Both the position numbers and the translations under genes were made by a program. The notes below the pieces were generated by a model. The model made no database searches, was not told the DNA's origin, and worked only from the letters and a program-made list of their open reading frames with translations. From Rhizobium brockwellii (GTDB lineage Bacteria; Pseudomonadota; Alphaproteobacteria; Rhizobiales; Rhizobiaceae): 64,000 nucleotides of DNA. How positions within the stretch are numbered: the first letter of the stretch is position 1; every line of letters begins with the position of its first letter. The stretch covers positions 186,001 to 250,000 of the forward strand of contig NZ_CP053439.1 in NCBI RefSeq assembly GCF_000769405.2. Reading direction: 5' to 3'. This document shows, piece after piece, positions 45,248 to 54,307 of the stretch.

Positions 45248-45514
45248 TCAATCGGGGAAATCCGGGCCGATCTCGCGCCGCACCAGCTTCAGGCTGCGGT
45301 CGGGCTGAAGGATATAGGTTTCCTCGACGCGCTGGCCCGTCCCGTTGTAGAACTGGTTGTAGACGGCGCTGCCGACCGGCGACTTGCTGAGCTTCGTTCG
45401 CGGCTGGCCGCCATAGGTAATGCTGCCGGGAATGGGTTCCAGCGCCGGCGTATCGGCCGAGGAGCAGCCGGCAAGCATTGCCCCGGCAAACAAGGCGGGC
45501 AGAAACGCTTTCAT
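45248..45514 (-). CDS. Small lipoprotein of unknown function, 88 aa
   Basis: Start at 45514 (MKAFLPALFAGAMLAGCSSA) with AGAGGG nine bases upstream; the longer in-frame extension is rejected. Lipobox LAGC gives a Cys at residue 17. The mature part SITYGGQPRTKLSKSPVGSA and QFYNGTGQRVEETYILQPDR is a conserved rhizobial pattern without known function. Divergent from the BON-domain gene. Confidence 0.8.
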   Translation of the reverse strand: MKAFLPALFAGAMLAGCSSADTPALEPIPGSITYGGQPRTKLSKSPVGSAVYNQFYNGTGQRVEETYILQPDRSLKLVRREIGPDFPD

Positions 45515-45581
45515 CGTCATCATCCCTCTTTCGACTGCTGCCAGATATGGAAGCCGCGGCGCCTTTCGCCAAGGGGTGCCC

Positions 45582-45953
45582 ATGCCACCGCGCACGTATC
45601 GCTGTCGAACAGGCTCTTCTTTTCCCGGGGACGCAACGAAATGCGTCGCTGCGGCGTTAACAGTCATCAACCAACATCAGGAAACGTTCACGGTGCTCGG
45701 CTTTCCAGCATTCACGGGGCATGGCGAGCCCCGCCGCCAGGGTCACAGCGATGCGGCGACGCGCGCCTCGGTGGAGAGCGCCCTTCATGCGGCCGCCGAT
45801 ATCGAAGTCGGCGAAATCACCGTCAGCCTATCGGGCTCCTATGTCATCCTGGAGGGCTTCGTGCGCCGGCGGGGCGATGTCGAGCGGGCGATCGAGATCG
45901 CCGAGGGCGTCGTCGGCCGAGGCTATGTGCGTGCTCGCTTGCTGCGAAGCTAA
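45582..45953 (+). CDS. BON-domain protein
   Basis: 123 residues from ATG 45582 (SD AAGGGG). The C-terminal 65 residues (ASVESALHAAADIEVGEITVSL, SGSYVILEGFVRRRGDVERAIEIAEGVVGRGYV) are a BON domain, usually a lipid or membrane-binding module. The N-terminal half is rich in basic residues and not recognisably conserved; it contains no obvious signal peptide. The stop codon abuts a short palindromic repeat. Confidence 0.75.
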   Translation: MPPRTYRCRTGSSFPGDATKCVAAALTVINQHQETFTVLGFPAFTGHGEPRRQGHSDAATRASVESALHAAADIEVGEITVSLSGSYVILEGFVRRRGDVERAIEIAEGVVGRGYVRARLLRS

Positions 45954-45954
45954 T

Positions 45955-46001
45955 GCATGTCGCCTAAAGGTGTGCAGCGGTTTTAGGACAACGACCTGCA
46001 T
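45955..46001. repeat. Rhizobial short palindromic repeat, copy 3
   Basis: GCATGTCGCCTAAAGGTGTG followed by CAGCGGTTTTAGGACAACGACCTGCAT: same plan as copies 1 and 2 with CTAAA/TTTAG replacing CGAAAA/TTTTCG, a compensatory change that keeps the stem. It starts one base after the BON stop. Confidence 0.65.
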
Positions 46002-46125
46002 CAAATAAAAGTCCGGTGAAGGAGATGCTCCGCCGATCTGCGCGCTCATCTCTTTGCGATGCATGAAGGGAACCAAAATGCTCTCTCGCGTGTTGAAAGG
46101 CCGGACCTAAACGCTGGAGACTCTC

Positions 46126-46389
46126 ATGCAGTTGCTTCCTCGCCTGTGGGCAACGACCTTGATAGTGGGGTGTGGTGTCTTTGCCGGCTCCGCCCATGCC
46201 TCGCTGGAAACCGGCACGAATTATTCCGCTTTGCCGAAGGACCAGATCGCCCTCAACGAATATACCTGGACCGTCGCCTGCCAGCCGGTAGAGCCTCACT
46301 ATCTCCCCTCTTTCATTCGCGCGGCAGATGGCACGATCATCGGCGTCGGTTATGTCGAGATCGAGAATGAGAGCGGCGCGGATTGCTGA
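46126..46389 (+). CDS. Exported hypothetical protein, 87 aa
   Basis: Signal peptide MQLLPRLWATTLIVGCGVFA with cleavage near GSAHA-SL; mature part LNEYTWTVACQPVEPHYLPS and GTIIGVGYVEIENESGADC has two Cys that could form a disulfide. Unknown function. SD-like GGAGACTC precedes the ATG by seven bases. A structured hairpin follows (46412-46446). Confidence 0.65.
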   Translation: MQLLPRLWATTLIVGCGVFAGSAHASLETGTNYSALPKDQIALNEYTWTVACQPVEPHYLPSFIRAADGTIIGVGYVEIENESGADC

Positions 46390-46411
46390 AAAAGGCGGTC
46401 CTGCTCGGACG

Positions 46412-46446
46412 AGGCTCGCCTGCGTTTCCGCAGAGAGTACGAGCCT
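46412..46446 (+). terminator. Nested hairpin after the 87-aa gene
   Basis: Outer stem AGGCTCG/CGAGCCT encloses an inner CTGCG-TTTC-CGCAG stem. No poly-T follows (only TT), so it may be a terminator, attenuator or mRNA end. Confidence 0.4.
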
Positions 46447-46643
46447 TTAACCATCATCATGATGGCTGGGCATCTTCTATGAAGACACCTGTATTGGGCG
46501 CAACGCCTGTTGCATCAAATCCCGGCACGCATTTGTTGCAGGGTTAAACCAAAATTAAAGCCCAAAATTAAAGCATTATCCCGTTCCGGCACGCTTGCGC
46601 GCCCAGAAGGCGAAAATCGCCCGAAATTCCTTGCCGAAGTGCA

Positions 46644-46691
46644 GCGCATAACCCCGAAAATCGGAATCGATTTTCGGAAAGGATTATGCGC
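46644..46691. repeat. Rhizobial palindromic repeat of the CGAAAATCGGAATCGATTTTCG type
   Basis: GCGCATAACCCCGAAAATCG followed by GAATCGATTTTCGGAAAGGATTATGCGC forms a long hairpin. It lies four bases beyond the stop codon of the DUF982 gene (minus strand). Related in style to, but distinct from, copies 1-4 of the other repeat. Confidence 0.7.
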
Positions 46692-46695
46692 CAGT

Positions 46696-46938
46696 TCAAT
46701 GCAACTTCAGCTTCGCCTCTTCGGCGGCCGCCAGAAACTCGGCTCTTGCTTCTTCCACGCTCTTGCGCCCATCGAGCGCTGCCCGGCAGGTGCTGCGGGC
46801 CTTGATATAACGAAGCCCGCGCATACTCGGCCACAGATCCGCCAGGCACTTCAGCGCATCGAACGGACCATTGACCGTTCGCGCATCCGCACCTTCGAAA
46901 CCAACCTTGACCGGGCTGTTCCATCTTTCAGTTGCCAT
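46696..46938 (-). CDS. DUF982 domain protein
   Basis: 80 residues, the complete DUF982 family length: starts MATERWNSPVKVGFEGADAR, then TVNGPFDALKCLADLWPSMR and YIKARSTCRAALDGRKSVEE. A Rhizobiales-specific family with many paralogues per genome, function unknown. SD GGAGG lies just upstream of the ATG. The 3' side is capped by a palindromic repeat. Confidence 0.9.
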   Translation of the reverse strand: MATERWNSPVKVGFEGADARTVNGPFDALKCLADLWPSMRGLRYIKARSTCRAALDGRKSVEEARAEFLAAAEEAKLKLH

Positions 46939-47199
46939 TGACGCTCCTCCACGATTGTCGACAGAACGAAGCGCAGCATCTCCCAGTTCCTCCGGGGAGA
47001 CTTTGCGATAGTTAATACTCTAGCGTGATTTTTGCCGTCAGCAATGGTGAATCGTTGGTTGCTAATGAGGCGAAATGTCAGCTTGCGGGTGAGGTTGCGT
47101 GCGCACGCACGCCAAGAGGAATTTTTATCGGTCGCAAATAAGTTGTATAGCGCCGGCGCGCTGCCATCGCTACCATGTTCGGCAAGCTGAGGGCTCGAC

Positions 47200-47643
47200 A
47201 TGCGTTTAGATCGACAATTGATCCAGGCTGCTTTTCTCTACGGCGCGCTGGCAATGCCGGCCCTCGCCGGCGGCACGGCGCCGTCTGCTGAAGACGCTTT
47301 CTTCGCGCGTCTCTCCATCGAGGCCATCCCAAGACTGCAGCGGGAATATTTACGGGCGACCCTGCCTCGGCACGGTGAAGGGACGGCGATCGACCTCACT
47401 TCCCGTTTCATGTCGGAGAATGCGCCTCGCTGGTATATCGAAGGCATTGATGATGGAGTGTCCCCGCGACCCCACGCGCCGATTCCAGGCGAAGAAATGG
47501 TGGTAACCGGAGAACTGTTCGAACTGTGGCAGTTATCCCCGTTCATACCTTATCATCTCGAAGTAAGCGAGCTTCCCGATTGCGCTGCGTGGCTGTCCGG
47601 TTCATGCAGATGGCTGCCCCTCACCCTAACCCTCTCCCCGTAA
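47200..47643 (+). CDS. Exported hypothetical protein whose C-terminus is encoded by a RIME
   Basis: 147 residues with an N-terminal signal peptide (MRLDRQLIQAAFLYGALAMP, cleavage near ALA-GG). The middle (EDAFFARLSIEAIPRLQREY, FMSENAPRWYIEGIDDGVSP) is not a known family. The last residues WLPLTLTLSP and the stop codon derive from the RIME at 47613-47755, so the original C-terminus was probably replaced when the element inserted. Could be a partly degraded gene. Confidence 0.6.
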   Translation: MRLDRQLIQAAFLYGALAMPALAGGTAPSAEDAFFARLSIEAIPRLQREYLRATLPRHGEGTAIDLTSRFMSENAPRWYIEGIDDGVSPRPHAPIPGEEMVVTGELFELWQLSPFIPYHLEVSELPDCAAWLSGSCRWLPLTLTLSP

Positions 47644-47755
47644 AAACGGGGCGAGGGGACGTGCCCTGCGAGAGGTGAGCGGGAGACGGAGAGGTTGCGG
47701 CATATCCCCTTCGCCCCGTTTACGGGGAGAAGGTGGCGGCAGCCGGATGAGGGGC
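47613..47755. repeat. RIME-type intergenic element
   Basis: Begins CTGCCCCTCACCCTAACCCT and ends GGCAGCCGGATGAGGGGC with internal CTCCCCGTAAAAACGGGGCGAG and its partner TTCGCCCCGTTTACGGGGAG. This is the classic rhizobial mosaic element; it overlaps the 3' end of the preceding gene. Confidence 0.8.
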
Positions 47756-47906
47756 TGGTCTCGCCGATCTACTAAGTCGGAATGTTGCGTGTGACGTTAA
47801 ATAACGCCCTCCGCCCAGTCCACACTTTTACAGCAGCGAACTGTTGTCCAGTTGTCGCCCGCCTCGCTGAGGAAGAAAAGTGATTTCCCGATATCTAAGA
47901 GAAAGC

Positions 47907-47981
47907 TGGTGCTGCCGAGTGGGATTGAACCACCGACCTCACCCTTACCAAGGGTGTGCTCTACCACTGAGCTACGGCAGC
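47907..47981 (-). tRNA. tRNA-Thr (GGT)
   Basis: Minus-strand sequence begins GCTGCCGTAGCTCAGTGGTA and has anticodon stem-loop CACCC-TTGGTAA-GGGTG (anticodon GGT), T-arm GGTTCAATCC and acceptor end CGGCAGC-A with the CCA encoded. All stems pair. Confidence 0.95.
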
Positions 47982-48134
47982 AGGACCAGGACCCGTGCGA
48001 GCCGTGTGGCTCAATCGCGAGAACGGGGGGCTATTGCCACAGCTTGGCGGCCAGTGCAAGCCGCAAATTCCAACTTCGCGTCGATTGCGATGACGGGCCT
48101 TTTGGATTGGCGCGAATTCGGCTAATCCTGTCGC

Positions 48135-48329
48135 ATGAACGAAAAGACCGAAACCGGCCAGCAGAGCCGCAAACAGGCGATCGAGGCACAGGCGAAACTG
48201 CGCCGCGACCGCGCCGCCGAAAAGCTCAGGGAAAATCTGGGGCGACGCAAACAGCAGGTCCGCGCCCGCCGTTCGGGCCAGGCCGACGAAACAAATGGGC
48301 TGCCCGCCGCAAAAATGGACGAATCGTAA
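48135..48329 (+). CDS. Small basic protein, 64 aa
   Basis: MNEKTETGQQSRKQAIEAQA then KLRRDRAAEKLRENLGRRKQ: highly charged, predicted long helix ending in an Arg-rich segment, suggesting an RNA- or ribosome-associated protein. The frame is preserved in rhizobial genomes just upstream of murA as I recall it, which is why I accept it; function unknown. The spacing to murA (107 bp) does not show co-transcription clearly. Confidence 0.6.
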   Translation: MNEKTETGQQSRKQAIEAQAKLRRDRAAEKLRENLGRRKQQVRARRSGQADETNGLPAAKMDES

Positions 48330-48436
48330 TGTTCCGTCCGTCGCGAATTGAAGCGTGTCGAGAAATCCCCTAAACACCTCACTCCTTATTCCAAGGCAGA
48401 ACTTTCAGGAAAGGCGGGCTCGGCCCGTAAGCGCAC

Positions 48437-49729
48437 ATGGATCGTATCAGAATCGTCGGCGGTAATGAGCTGAATGGCATCATTCCGATTTCCGGCGCCA
48501 AGAATGCCGCACTGCCGCTGATGATCGCCTCGCTTCTGACCAGCGATACGCTGACGCTCGAAAATGTGCCGCATCTGGCCGACGTCGAGCTGCTGATGCG
48601 CATCCTCGGCAATCACGGCGTCGACGTCGCCGTCAACGGCCGCCGCGAGCGCCAGGAAGACGCCTATTCGCGCACGATCCATTTCACCTGCCGCACCATC
48701 GTCGATACGACCGCATCCTATGAACTGGTCTCGAAGATGCGCGCCTCCTTCTGGGTCATCGGCCCGCTGCTGGCGCGCGAAGGCCATTGCCGCGTTTCGC
48801 TGCCGGGCGGCTGTGCCATTGGCACGCGCCCCGTCGATCTCTTCATCGAGGGCCTGACGGCGCTCGGCGCCACCATGGAAATCGATGCCGGTTACATCAA
48901 CGCCAAGGCTCCGGCTGGCGGCCTGATCGGCGCACGCTATACCTTCCCGAAGGTCTCCGTCGGCGCCACCCATGTGATGATGATGGCGGCAACGCTTGCC
49001 CGCGGCACGACTGTCATCGGCAATGCCGCCCGCGAGCCTGAGGTCGTCGACCTCGCCAACTGCCTGAACGCCATGGGCGCCAAGATCACAGGTGCCGGCA
49101 CCGCGACGCTCACCATCGAAGGCGTCACCTCGCTCTCCGGCGCCCGCCACCGCGTCCTGCCGGATCGCATCGAGACCGGCACCTATGCCATGGCCGTCGC
49201 CATGGCCGGCGGCGACGTCGTGCTCGAAAATACCGATGTGGCGCTGCTCGAAACCGCGGTGGAAACGCTGCGCCGCGCCGGCGCGGAAATCTCGTCGACC
49301 AACAACGGCATGCGCATCAAGCGCAATGGCGCCGGCATCAGGCCGGTCGATATCGTCACCGATCCTTTCCCGGGTTTCCCCACAGATCTGCAGGCGCAGT
49401 TCATGGCGCTGATGACCCGCTCTTCCGGCGTCTCGCATGTCACCGAGACCATCTTCGAAAACCGTTTCATGCATGTGCAGGAGCTTGCCCGCCTCGGCGC
49501 CAGGATCTCACTGTCCGGCCAGACGGCGAAGATCGAGGGTGTCCAACGCCTGCGCGGCGCGCCTGTTATGGCGACCGATCTGCGCGCCTCCGTCTCGCTC
49601 GTCATCGCCGGCCTTGCCGCTGAAGGCGAAACCACGGTCTCCCGCGTCTATCACCTCGACCGCGGTTTCGAGCGGCTCGAGGAGAAGCTGACCCGCTGCG
49701 GCGCCATCGTCGAGCGCATCAGCGAATAA
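48437..49729 (+). CDS. murA: UDP-N-acetylglucosamine 1-carboxyvinyltransferase
   Basis: 430 residues. First committed step of peptidoglycan synthesis, adding enolpyruvate to UDP-GlcNAc. Motifs: the N-terminal [18 protein letters not shown] with the Lys/Asn pair, the fosfomycin-reactive Cys126 in [33 protein letters not shown] and the final region [19 protein letters not shown]. Length is normal. Heads the conserved downstream cluster but is 96 bp from the next gene. Confidence 0.97.
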   Translation: MDRIRIVGGNELNGIIPISGAKNAALPLMIASLLTSDTLTLENVPHLADVELLMRILGNHGVDVAVNGRRERQEDAYSRTIHFTCRTIVDTTASYELVSKMRASFWVIGPLLAREGHCRVSLPGGCAIGTRPVDLFIEGLTALGATMEIDAGYINAKAPAGGLIGARYTFPKVSVGATHVMMMAATLARGTTVIGNAAREPEVVDLANCLNAMGAKITGAGTATLTIEGVTSLSGARHRVLPDRIETGTYAMAVAMAGGDVVLENTDVALLETAVETLRRAGAEISSTNNGMRIKRNGAGIRPVDIVTDPFPGFPTDLQAQFMALMTRSSGVSHVTETIFENRFMHVQELARLGARISLSGQTAKIEGVQRLRGAPVMATDLRASVSLVIAGLAAEGETTVSRVYHLDRGFERLEEKLTRCGAIVERISE

Positions 49730-49825
49730 GCACCGTTCATCCCGGTTGCGTAATTGGCCGCCGCGCCTTATTTCCCTTGTCTGACGCATCGCCATCCCGG
49801 AGGTGCCGGCTGGGGATGAGGCTGA

Positions 49826-50257
49826 ATGACCGACCTGAAACTTGTTGCGCTCGATAACGAGGATCTTGCGATCATGTCCGCGCATATGCAGGACAGCGTC
49901 TTCAAGGTCGGCGACATCGACTGGTCGCCGCGCGACGCGCAGTTCGCGCTTGCCGCCAATCGGTTCGTCTGGGAAGGTGCCGAGCGCAAGCGCAAGGGTT
50001 TCGAGCGCCGCCGGGCTGCCCTGGTCTTCAAGCGCGTGCTTGCCGTTCGCTCGCTCGGCATCGATCGCGGCAAACGCGACGAGGTGCTGTCACTGCTGGC
50101 GCTGCGCTTCGAGCAGAAGGGCGAGGGGCCGGAGGGCACGATCGAGCTTTCGCTGTCCGGCACGGCCTCGATTGCGCTCGATGTCGAATGCATCGAAGCC
50201 CAGCTGGCCGATATCGGCGGCGCTTGGGAGGCCTCCTCCAAGCCTCGCCACCGCTGA
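49826..50257 (+). CDS. DUF2948 family protein
   Basis: 143 residues: LKLVALDNEDLAIMSAHMQD, VGDIDWSPRDAQFALAANRF and GTIELSLSGTASIALDVECI cover the whole alphaproteobacterial DUF2948 family. Function unknown; it is consistently located between murA and hisD in rhizobiales, and that is the only hint. Confidence 0.9.
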   Translation: MTDLKLVALDNEDLAIMSAHMQDSVFKVGDIDWSPRDAQFALAANRFVWEGAERKRKGFERRRAALVFKRVLAVRSLGIDRGKRDEVLSLLALRFEQKGEGPEGTIELSLSGTASIALDVECIEAQLADIGGAWEASSKPRHR

Positions 50258-50312
50258 CATGACGCCCTAAAGTTTGAACATCGCAGTTTCGAGTTGAGAA
50301 GGAATATCGGCC

Positions 50313-51611
50313 TTGGCAATCTGGCTGGATCAGGCATCGGAAGGTTTCGAGCAGCATTTTGCCGCCTTTCTGACGACGAAGCGTGAAGTCTCCGAGGATG
50401 TGAACATCGTCGTTCGCGCCATCATCGATGACGTGCGCGCCCGTGGCGATGTGGCACTGGCCGAATATTCGCTGAAATTCGACGGCATCGATTACGCCAC
50501 CGTCCCGATGCGTGTCACGCCTGAAGAGATCGACGCCGCCGTCGAGGCGGTGCCTTCGGAAGTGCTGGGGGCGCTGAAGCTCGCCGCACTGCGCATTGAA
50601 TCCCACCATCGCCGGCAGCTGCCGAAGGATGATATCTACGAGGACGACCTCGGTGTCGGTCTCGGCTCGCGCTGGACGGCGATCGAAGCGGTCGGGCTCT
50701 ATGTTCCAGGCGGCACCGCGAGTTATCCGAGCTCGGTGCTGATGAATGCGGTGCCGGCCAAGGTCGCCGGCGTCGATCGCATTGTCATCGCCGTTCCTGC
50801 CACAGGCGGCGCCGTCAATCCGGCAGTGCTTGCTGCCGCTAAGCTTGTCGGTGTCACCGAGATTTATCGTGTCGGCGGCGCCCAGGCGATCGCCGCTCTT
50901 GCCTATGGCACCGAGACGATCGCTCCGGTCGCCAAGATCACTGGCCCCGGCAATGCCTATGTCGCTGCCGCCAAGCGCCATGTCTTCGGCACCGTCGGTA
51001 TCGATATGATCGCCGGCCCCTCCGAGGTGCTTGTCATCGCAGACAAGGACAACAATCCGGATTGGATCGCCGCCGACCTCTTGGCCCAGGCCGAGCACGA
51101 TGTCAGTTCCCAGGCGATCCTGATCACCGATGATGCCGCATTCGGCAAGGCGGTGGAGCAGGCGGTCGAACGCCAACTGAAGACGCTGAACCGGGCTGAG
51201 ACGGCGGCAGCAAGCTGGCGCGATTTCGGCGCGGTCATCCTCGTTTCCGATCTTAAACAGGCCATTCCGCTGGCAAACCGTATCGCTGCCGAGCATCTGG
51301 AGCTCGCTGTCGTCGATCCGGACCGGCTGCTCGACGGCATCCGCAATGCCGGCGCGATCTTCATCGGCGCCCATACGCCTGAAGTCATCGGCGATTATGT
51401 TGGCGGTTCGAACCATGTGCTGCCGACGGCGCGTTCGGCGCGCTTCTCCTCCGGCCTTTCGGTGCTCGATTTCGTCAAGCGCACCTCGATCCTGCGCCTT
51501 GGGCCCCAGCAGCTTCGCACCCTCGGCCCGGCGGCGATCGCCCTTGCCGTTTCCGAAGGCCTTGATGCCCATGCGCGATCGGTCGCGATCCGCCTCAACC
51601 TCGAAAGGTGA
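50313..51611 (+). CDS. hisD: Histidinol dehydrogenase
   Basis: 432 residues beginning with a TTG codon ([20 protein letters not shown]), with AGAAGGA ten bases upstream. Last two steps of histidine synthesis (histidinol to histidine, Zn and NAD+). Motifs: [36 protein letters not shown], the long [51 protein letters not shown] with Zn-ligand His, and AEHLEL. Normal length. Followed closely by the UPF0262 gene. Confidence 0.96.
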   Translation: MAIWLDQASEGFEQHFAAFLTTKREVSEDVNIVVRAIIDDVRARGDVALAEYSLKFDGIDYATVPMRVTPEEIDAAVEAVPSEVLGALKLAALRIESHHRRQLPKDDIYEDDLGVGLGSRWTAIEAVGLYVPGGTASYPSSVLMNAVPAKVAGVDRIVIAVPATGGAVNPAVLAAAKLVGVTEIYRVGGAQAIAALAYGTETIAPVAKITGPGNAYVAAAKRHVFGTVGIDMIAGPSEVLVIADKDNNPDWIAADLLAQAEHDVSSQAILITDDAAFGKAVEQAVERQLKTLNRAETAAASWRDFGAVILVSDLKQAIPLANRIAAEHLELAVVDPDRLLDGIRNAGAIFIGAHTPEVIGDYVGGSNHVLPTARSARFSSGLSVLDFVKRTSILRLGPQQLRTLGPAAIALAVSEGLDAHARSVAIRLNLER

Positions 51612-51615
51612 GGGC

Positions 51616-52089
51616 ATGGCGAAGGGCGATTTCCGGCTTTGCGACGTCGTCCTTGACGATACGATCGGCCGTTCGACGCCCGATGTCGAGCATGAACGCG
51701 CCGTCGCCATTTTCGATCTGATCGAGGAGAACAGGTTTACGCCGCTCGGCCATGCCGGCGGCCCTTACCGACTGAACATCTCGCTGGTCGACTCGAAGCT
51801 GGTTTTCGCCATTACCACCGAAGAAGGCGTCGGCGTTGCCACTCATATTCTGTCGCTCACGCCCTTCCGGCGGATCGTCAAGGATTACTTCATGATCTGC
51901 GAGAGCTATTACGAAGCGATCCGTTCGTCGACGCCGAGCCGCATCGAGGCGATCGACATGGGCCGGCGCGGCATCCACAATGAAGGCTCGCAGACGCTGA
52001 AGGATAGGCTGGCCGGCAAGATAGAGGTCGATTTCGATACCGCCCGGCGCCTTTTCACGCTGGTCTGCGTGCTCTACTGGCGCGGATGA
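51616..52089 (+). CDS. UPF0262 family protein
   Basis: 157 residues, complete family match: [60 protein letters not shown] and [20 protein letters not shown]. Rhizobiales-specific, function unknown. SD AAAGGTGAGG includes the hisD stop; it overlaps the next gene by four bases. Confidence 0.92.
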   Translation: MAKGDFRLCDVVLDDTIGRSTPDVEHERAVAIFDLIEENRFTPLGHAGGPYRLNISLVDSKLVFAITTEEGVGVATHILSLTPFRRIVKDYFMICESYYEAIRSSTPSRIEAIDMGRRGIHNEGSQTLKDRLAGKIEVDFDTARRLFTLVCVLYWRG

Positions 52090-52571
52090 CGGCAATGGAG
52101 CGCGCCGCCGACGTCGAGGAGGGAAAGCGGCCGGGCGCCATCCTCTTCATGTGCGGGATGAATGCCATCCGCTCGCCGATGGCCGAAGCGATCGCCCGTA
52201 GCATTTTACCTGCCAATACCTATATCAGGTCCGCGGGCGTTCGCGCCGGCGAGCGCGATCCCTTCGTGGATGCCGTGCTCGAGGAGATCGGGCTTTCCCT
52301 CGGGCGCCGCCAGCCGCAGACGCTGGAAGAGCTCGAGGATGATTATTTCGATCTGATCATCACGCTGTCACCGCAGGCCCATCATGCAGCACTTGAGCTG
52401 ACCCGGTCGAATGCGGTCGATGTCGTGTACTGGCCGACCATGGATCCGACGGTTGCAATCGGAACGCGCGAGCAGATTCTGGAAAGCTATCGCGAGGTCC
52501 GCGATCACTTGGCCGGCCTCATCGAAAGCCGGCTACTCAAACGAAATGGCATTGCCGCACAATCGGCATGA
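52086..52571 (+). CDS. Low-molecular-weight phosphatase / arsenate reductase-like protein
   Basis: 161 residues. P-loop [18 protein letters not shown] with Cys23 and Arg29 (C-x5-R-S) and the catalytic-type Asp in [28 protein letters not shown] is the usual second strand region. The family includes protein tyrosine phosphatases and thiol-linked arsenate reductases; the missing ArsC-specific Cys pair favours a phosphatase. Translationally coupled to UPF0262 (ATGA overlap). Confidence 0.88.
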   Translation: MTAMERAADVEEGKRPGAILFMCGMNAIRSPMAEAIARSILPANTYIRSAGVRAGERDPFVDAVLEEIGLSLGRRQPQTLEELEDDYFDLIITLSPQAHHAALELTRSNAVDVVYWPTMDPTVAIGTREQILESYREVRDHLAGLIESRLLKRNGIAAQSA

Positions 52572-52592
52572 AAACAAATAAAGGAAAGCCTG

Positions 52593-52621
52593 ATCAACGA
52601 GGTTCACAAACCTGCGTTGAT
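52593..52621. promoter_or_regulatory. Hairpin between the phosphatase gene and infA
   Basis: ATCAACG-A-GGTT pairs with AACC-TG-CGTTGAT, a near-perfect stem with one bulge. No T-run follows, so it is more likely a processing or regulatory stem in the infA leader than a terminator. Confidence 0.4.
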
Positions 52622-52694
52622 TGTGTAGTTTCCGCCCAAATTTTAAAGGCGCGCGCTGCGCTGCCTATTCAACCCACAGGAAGAAAACACTTAT

Positions 52695-52913
52695 ATGCCT
52701 AAAGAAGAAGTCCTCGAATTCCCGGGAATCGTCACCGAACTTCTGCCGAATGCGACGTTCCGCGTGAAGCTCGAAAACGAACACGAGATCATCGCCCACA
52801 CCGCGGGCCGCATGCGCAAGAACCGCATCCGCGTTCTCGCCGGCGACAAGGTGCTTGTGGAAATGACGCCCTACGATTTGACCAAAGGCCGCATCACCTA
52901 CCGTTTCAAGTAA
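52695..52913 (+). CDS. infA: Translation initiation factor IF-1
   Basis: 72 residues, a full OB-fold IF-1: [40 protein letters not shown] and [20 protein letters not shown]. Binds the 30S A site during initiation. SD AGGAAGA lies nine bases upstream. Leads the infA-maf-yacG set. Confidence 0.98.
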   Translation: MPKEEVLEFPGIVTELLPNATFRVKLENEHEIIAHTAGRMRKNRIRVLAGDKVLVEMTPYDLTKGRITYRFK

Positions 52914-52970
52914 GTTTGCCCGAGGGTCCTGCAAGGGTTCTTGCTCCCGTCTGCCGATGGTCGAGGTTCC

Positions 52971-53591
52971 ATGGCGCTGAAATACAAGCTCATTCTGGCC
53001 TCAGGCTCGCCCCGGCGCGTCGACCTGCTCAACCAGGCCGGCATCGAGCCCTCGCGCCTGATGCCGATGGATATCGACGAGGCGCCGAAGAAATCGGAGC
53101 ATCCGCGTTCGCTCGCCCGCAGGCTTTCGGCTGAGAAGGCTGAAGCGGCTCTTGCCGCCATCAAGGGCGATATCACCTGGAAGGGCAGCTATATCCTGTC
53201 TGCCGATACGGTGGTCGCTGTCGGCCGGCGCATTCTCGGCAAGGCTGAGTTCGCCGACGAGGCGTTGAACTCGCTGCATCTCCTCTCGGGACGCAACCAT
53301 ATGGTCTACACCGGCGTTTGCCTGGTGACGCCGGATCGCAAGATCCGTCAGAAGATCGTCGAGACCAAGGTCCGCTTCAAGCGTCTCTCCGGTTTCGAGA
53401 TCGAAAACTACCTGGCCTCCGGCCAGTGGCGCGGCAAGGCAGGCGCCTACGGCATCCAGGGCCTCGCCGGCACCTTCGTGCAGAAGATGGTGGGCTCATA
53501 CACCAATGTCGTCGGCCTGCCGCTTTATGAAACCATTCTGCTTTTGACCGGCGAAGGCTTCGATGTGCATAGCCGGTGGCCCGAGGGCTGA
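52971..53591 (+). CDS. maf: Maf-like nucleoside triphosphate pyrophosphatase
   Basis: 206 residues from ATG 52971 ([20 protein letters not shown]); an upstream in-frame ATG (52941) would add an unconserved leader. Nucleotide-binding [26 protein letters not shown] with the catalytic Asp, [16 protein letters not shown], and [20 protein letters not shown]. Hydrolyses modified or non-canonical NTPs (house-cleaning). Normal length. Followed 32 bp later by yacG. Confidence 0.95.
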   Translation: MALKYKLILASGSPRRVDLLNQAGIEPSRLMPMDIDEAPKKSEHPRSLARRLSAEKAEAALAAIKGDITWKGSYILSADTVVAVGRRILGKAEFADEALNSLHLLSGRNHMVYTGVCLVTPDRKIRQKIVETKVRFKRLSGFEIENYLASGQWRGKAGAYGIQGLAGTFVQKMVGSYTNVVGLPLYETILLLTGEGFDVHSRWPEG

Positions 53592-53623
53592 GCCCGACGG
53601 CCGATCGCATAGGACAAACCGAT

Positions 53624-53836
53624 ATGCCTGAAGACAAGAAAGCGGCCGCCAAGGTCGAACCGCTGCGCAAGACGCGCCCTTGCCCCGAATGCGGCAAACC
53701 TTCCCACCGCGAACATTACCCCTTCTGCTCAAACCGCTGCCGCGAGGCCGACCTCTCCCGCTGGCTGACCGGCGCCTATGCCATTCCGGTTGCCGACGAC
53801 GAGACGAAGGCTGATTATCCCGATGACGAAAACTAG
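53624..53836 (+). CDS. yacG: DNA gyrase inhibitor YacG (zinc-binding)
   Basis: 70 residues from ATG 53624 ([20 protein letters not shown]). Zn ligands [20 protein letters not shown] are intact, followed by the family's [16 protein letters not shown]. In E. coli YacG binds GyrB and inhibits its DNA binding. Two bases of possible overlap do not occur; it simply follows maf in the cluster. Confidence 0.93.
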   Translation: MPEDKKAAAKVEPLRKTRPCPECGKPSHREHYPFCSNRCREADLSRWLTGAYAIPVADDETKADYPDDEN

Positions 53837-53916
53837 AGAATTCCGCCCGCGAAGCTCTTATTTTTCCTCATGAATCCGCAAAGCCGGCAAGACCGTCAAA
53901 AAAGAGTCATTTGACG

Positions 53917-53944
53917 CTTGCCATGGGCGAACAAGATGCTATAA
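53917..53944 (+). promoter_or_regulatory. Candidate tRNA-Phe promoter
   Basis: CTTGCC-N16-CTATAA resembles the rhizobial stable-RNA consensus CTTGAC-N17-CTATAT. It is overlapped on its 5' side by an inverted repeat CGTCAAA-N9-TTTGACG (53894-53916). Confidence 0.5.
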
Positions 53945-54016
53945 CCCCGCTCGCTTCCGGGGTGAACCAAGACCCTGCGGTTCCTTTTTCTGAAAGGGAC
54001 CATCGGAAGCAGGTTA

Positions 54017-54092
54017 GCCCAGGTAGCTCAGTTGGTAGAGCAGCGGATTGAAAATCCGCGTGTCACTGGTTCGATTCCGGTCCTGGGCACCA
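54017..54092 (+). tRNA. tRNA-Phe (GAA)
   Basis: Begins GCCCAGGTAGCTCAGTTGGT; anticodon stem-loop CGGAT-TGAAAAT-CCGCG region gives anticodon GAA; T-arm GGTTCGATTCC; acceptor TGGGCA-CCA with CCA encoded. All arms pair. Confidence 0.96.
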
Positions 54093-54307
54093 CTTTGATT
54101 TCCTTGCATAATTAGCAAATTTGTGGCTTTGATAAAAGCGCTAAACGTGGTTGCGAACGGCGAACTATGCTGTTCCGAGGCGGACGTGTTGGGCTGCCCT
54201 CCGTGCAGACAACCGTCCTAGAAAAGCCTCACTTGAAATCGCATCTGCGCAGGGCGAACGCATCGCGTCGCATACCGAACCTAACTATTTGCTTATAGAG
54301 AATTTTG

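Noticed and set aside
47880..48125. Frame across the tRNA-Thr gene
   Set aside because: Its translation of the tRNA antisense (CCRVGLNHRP-type text) is a known annotation artefact.
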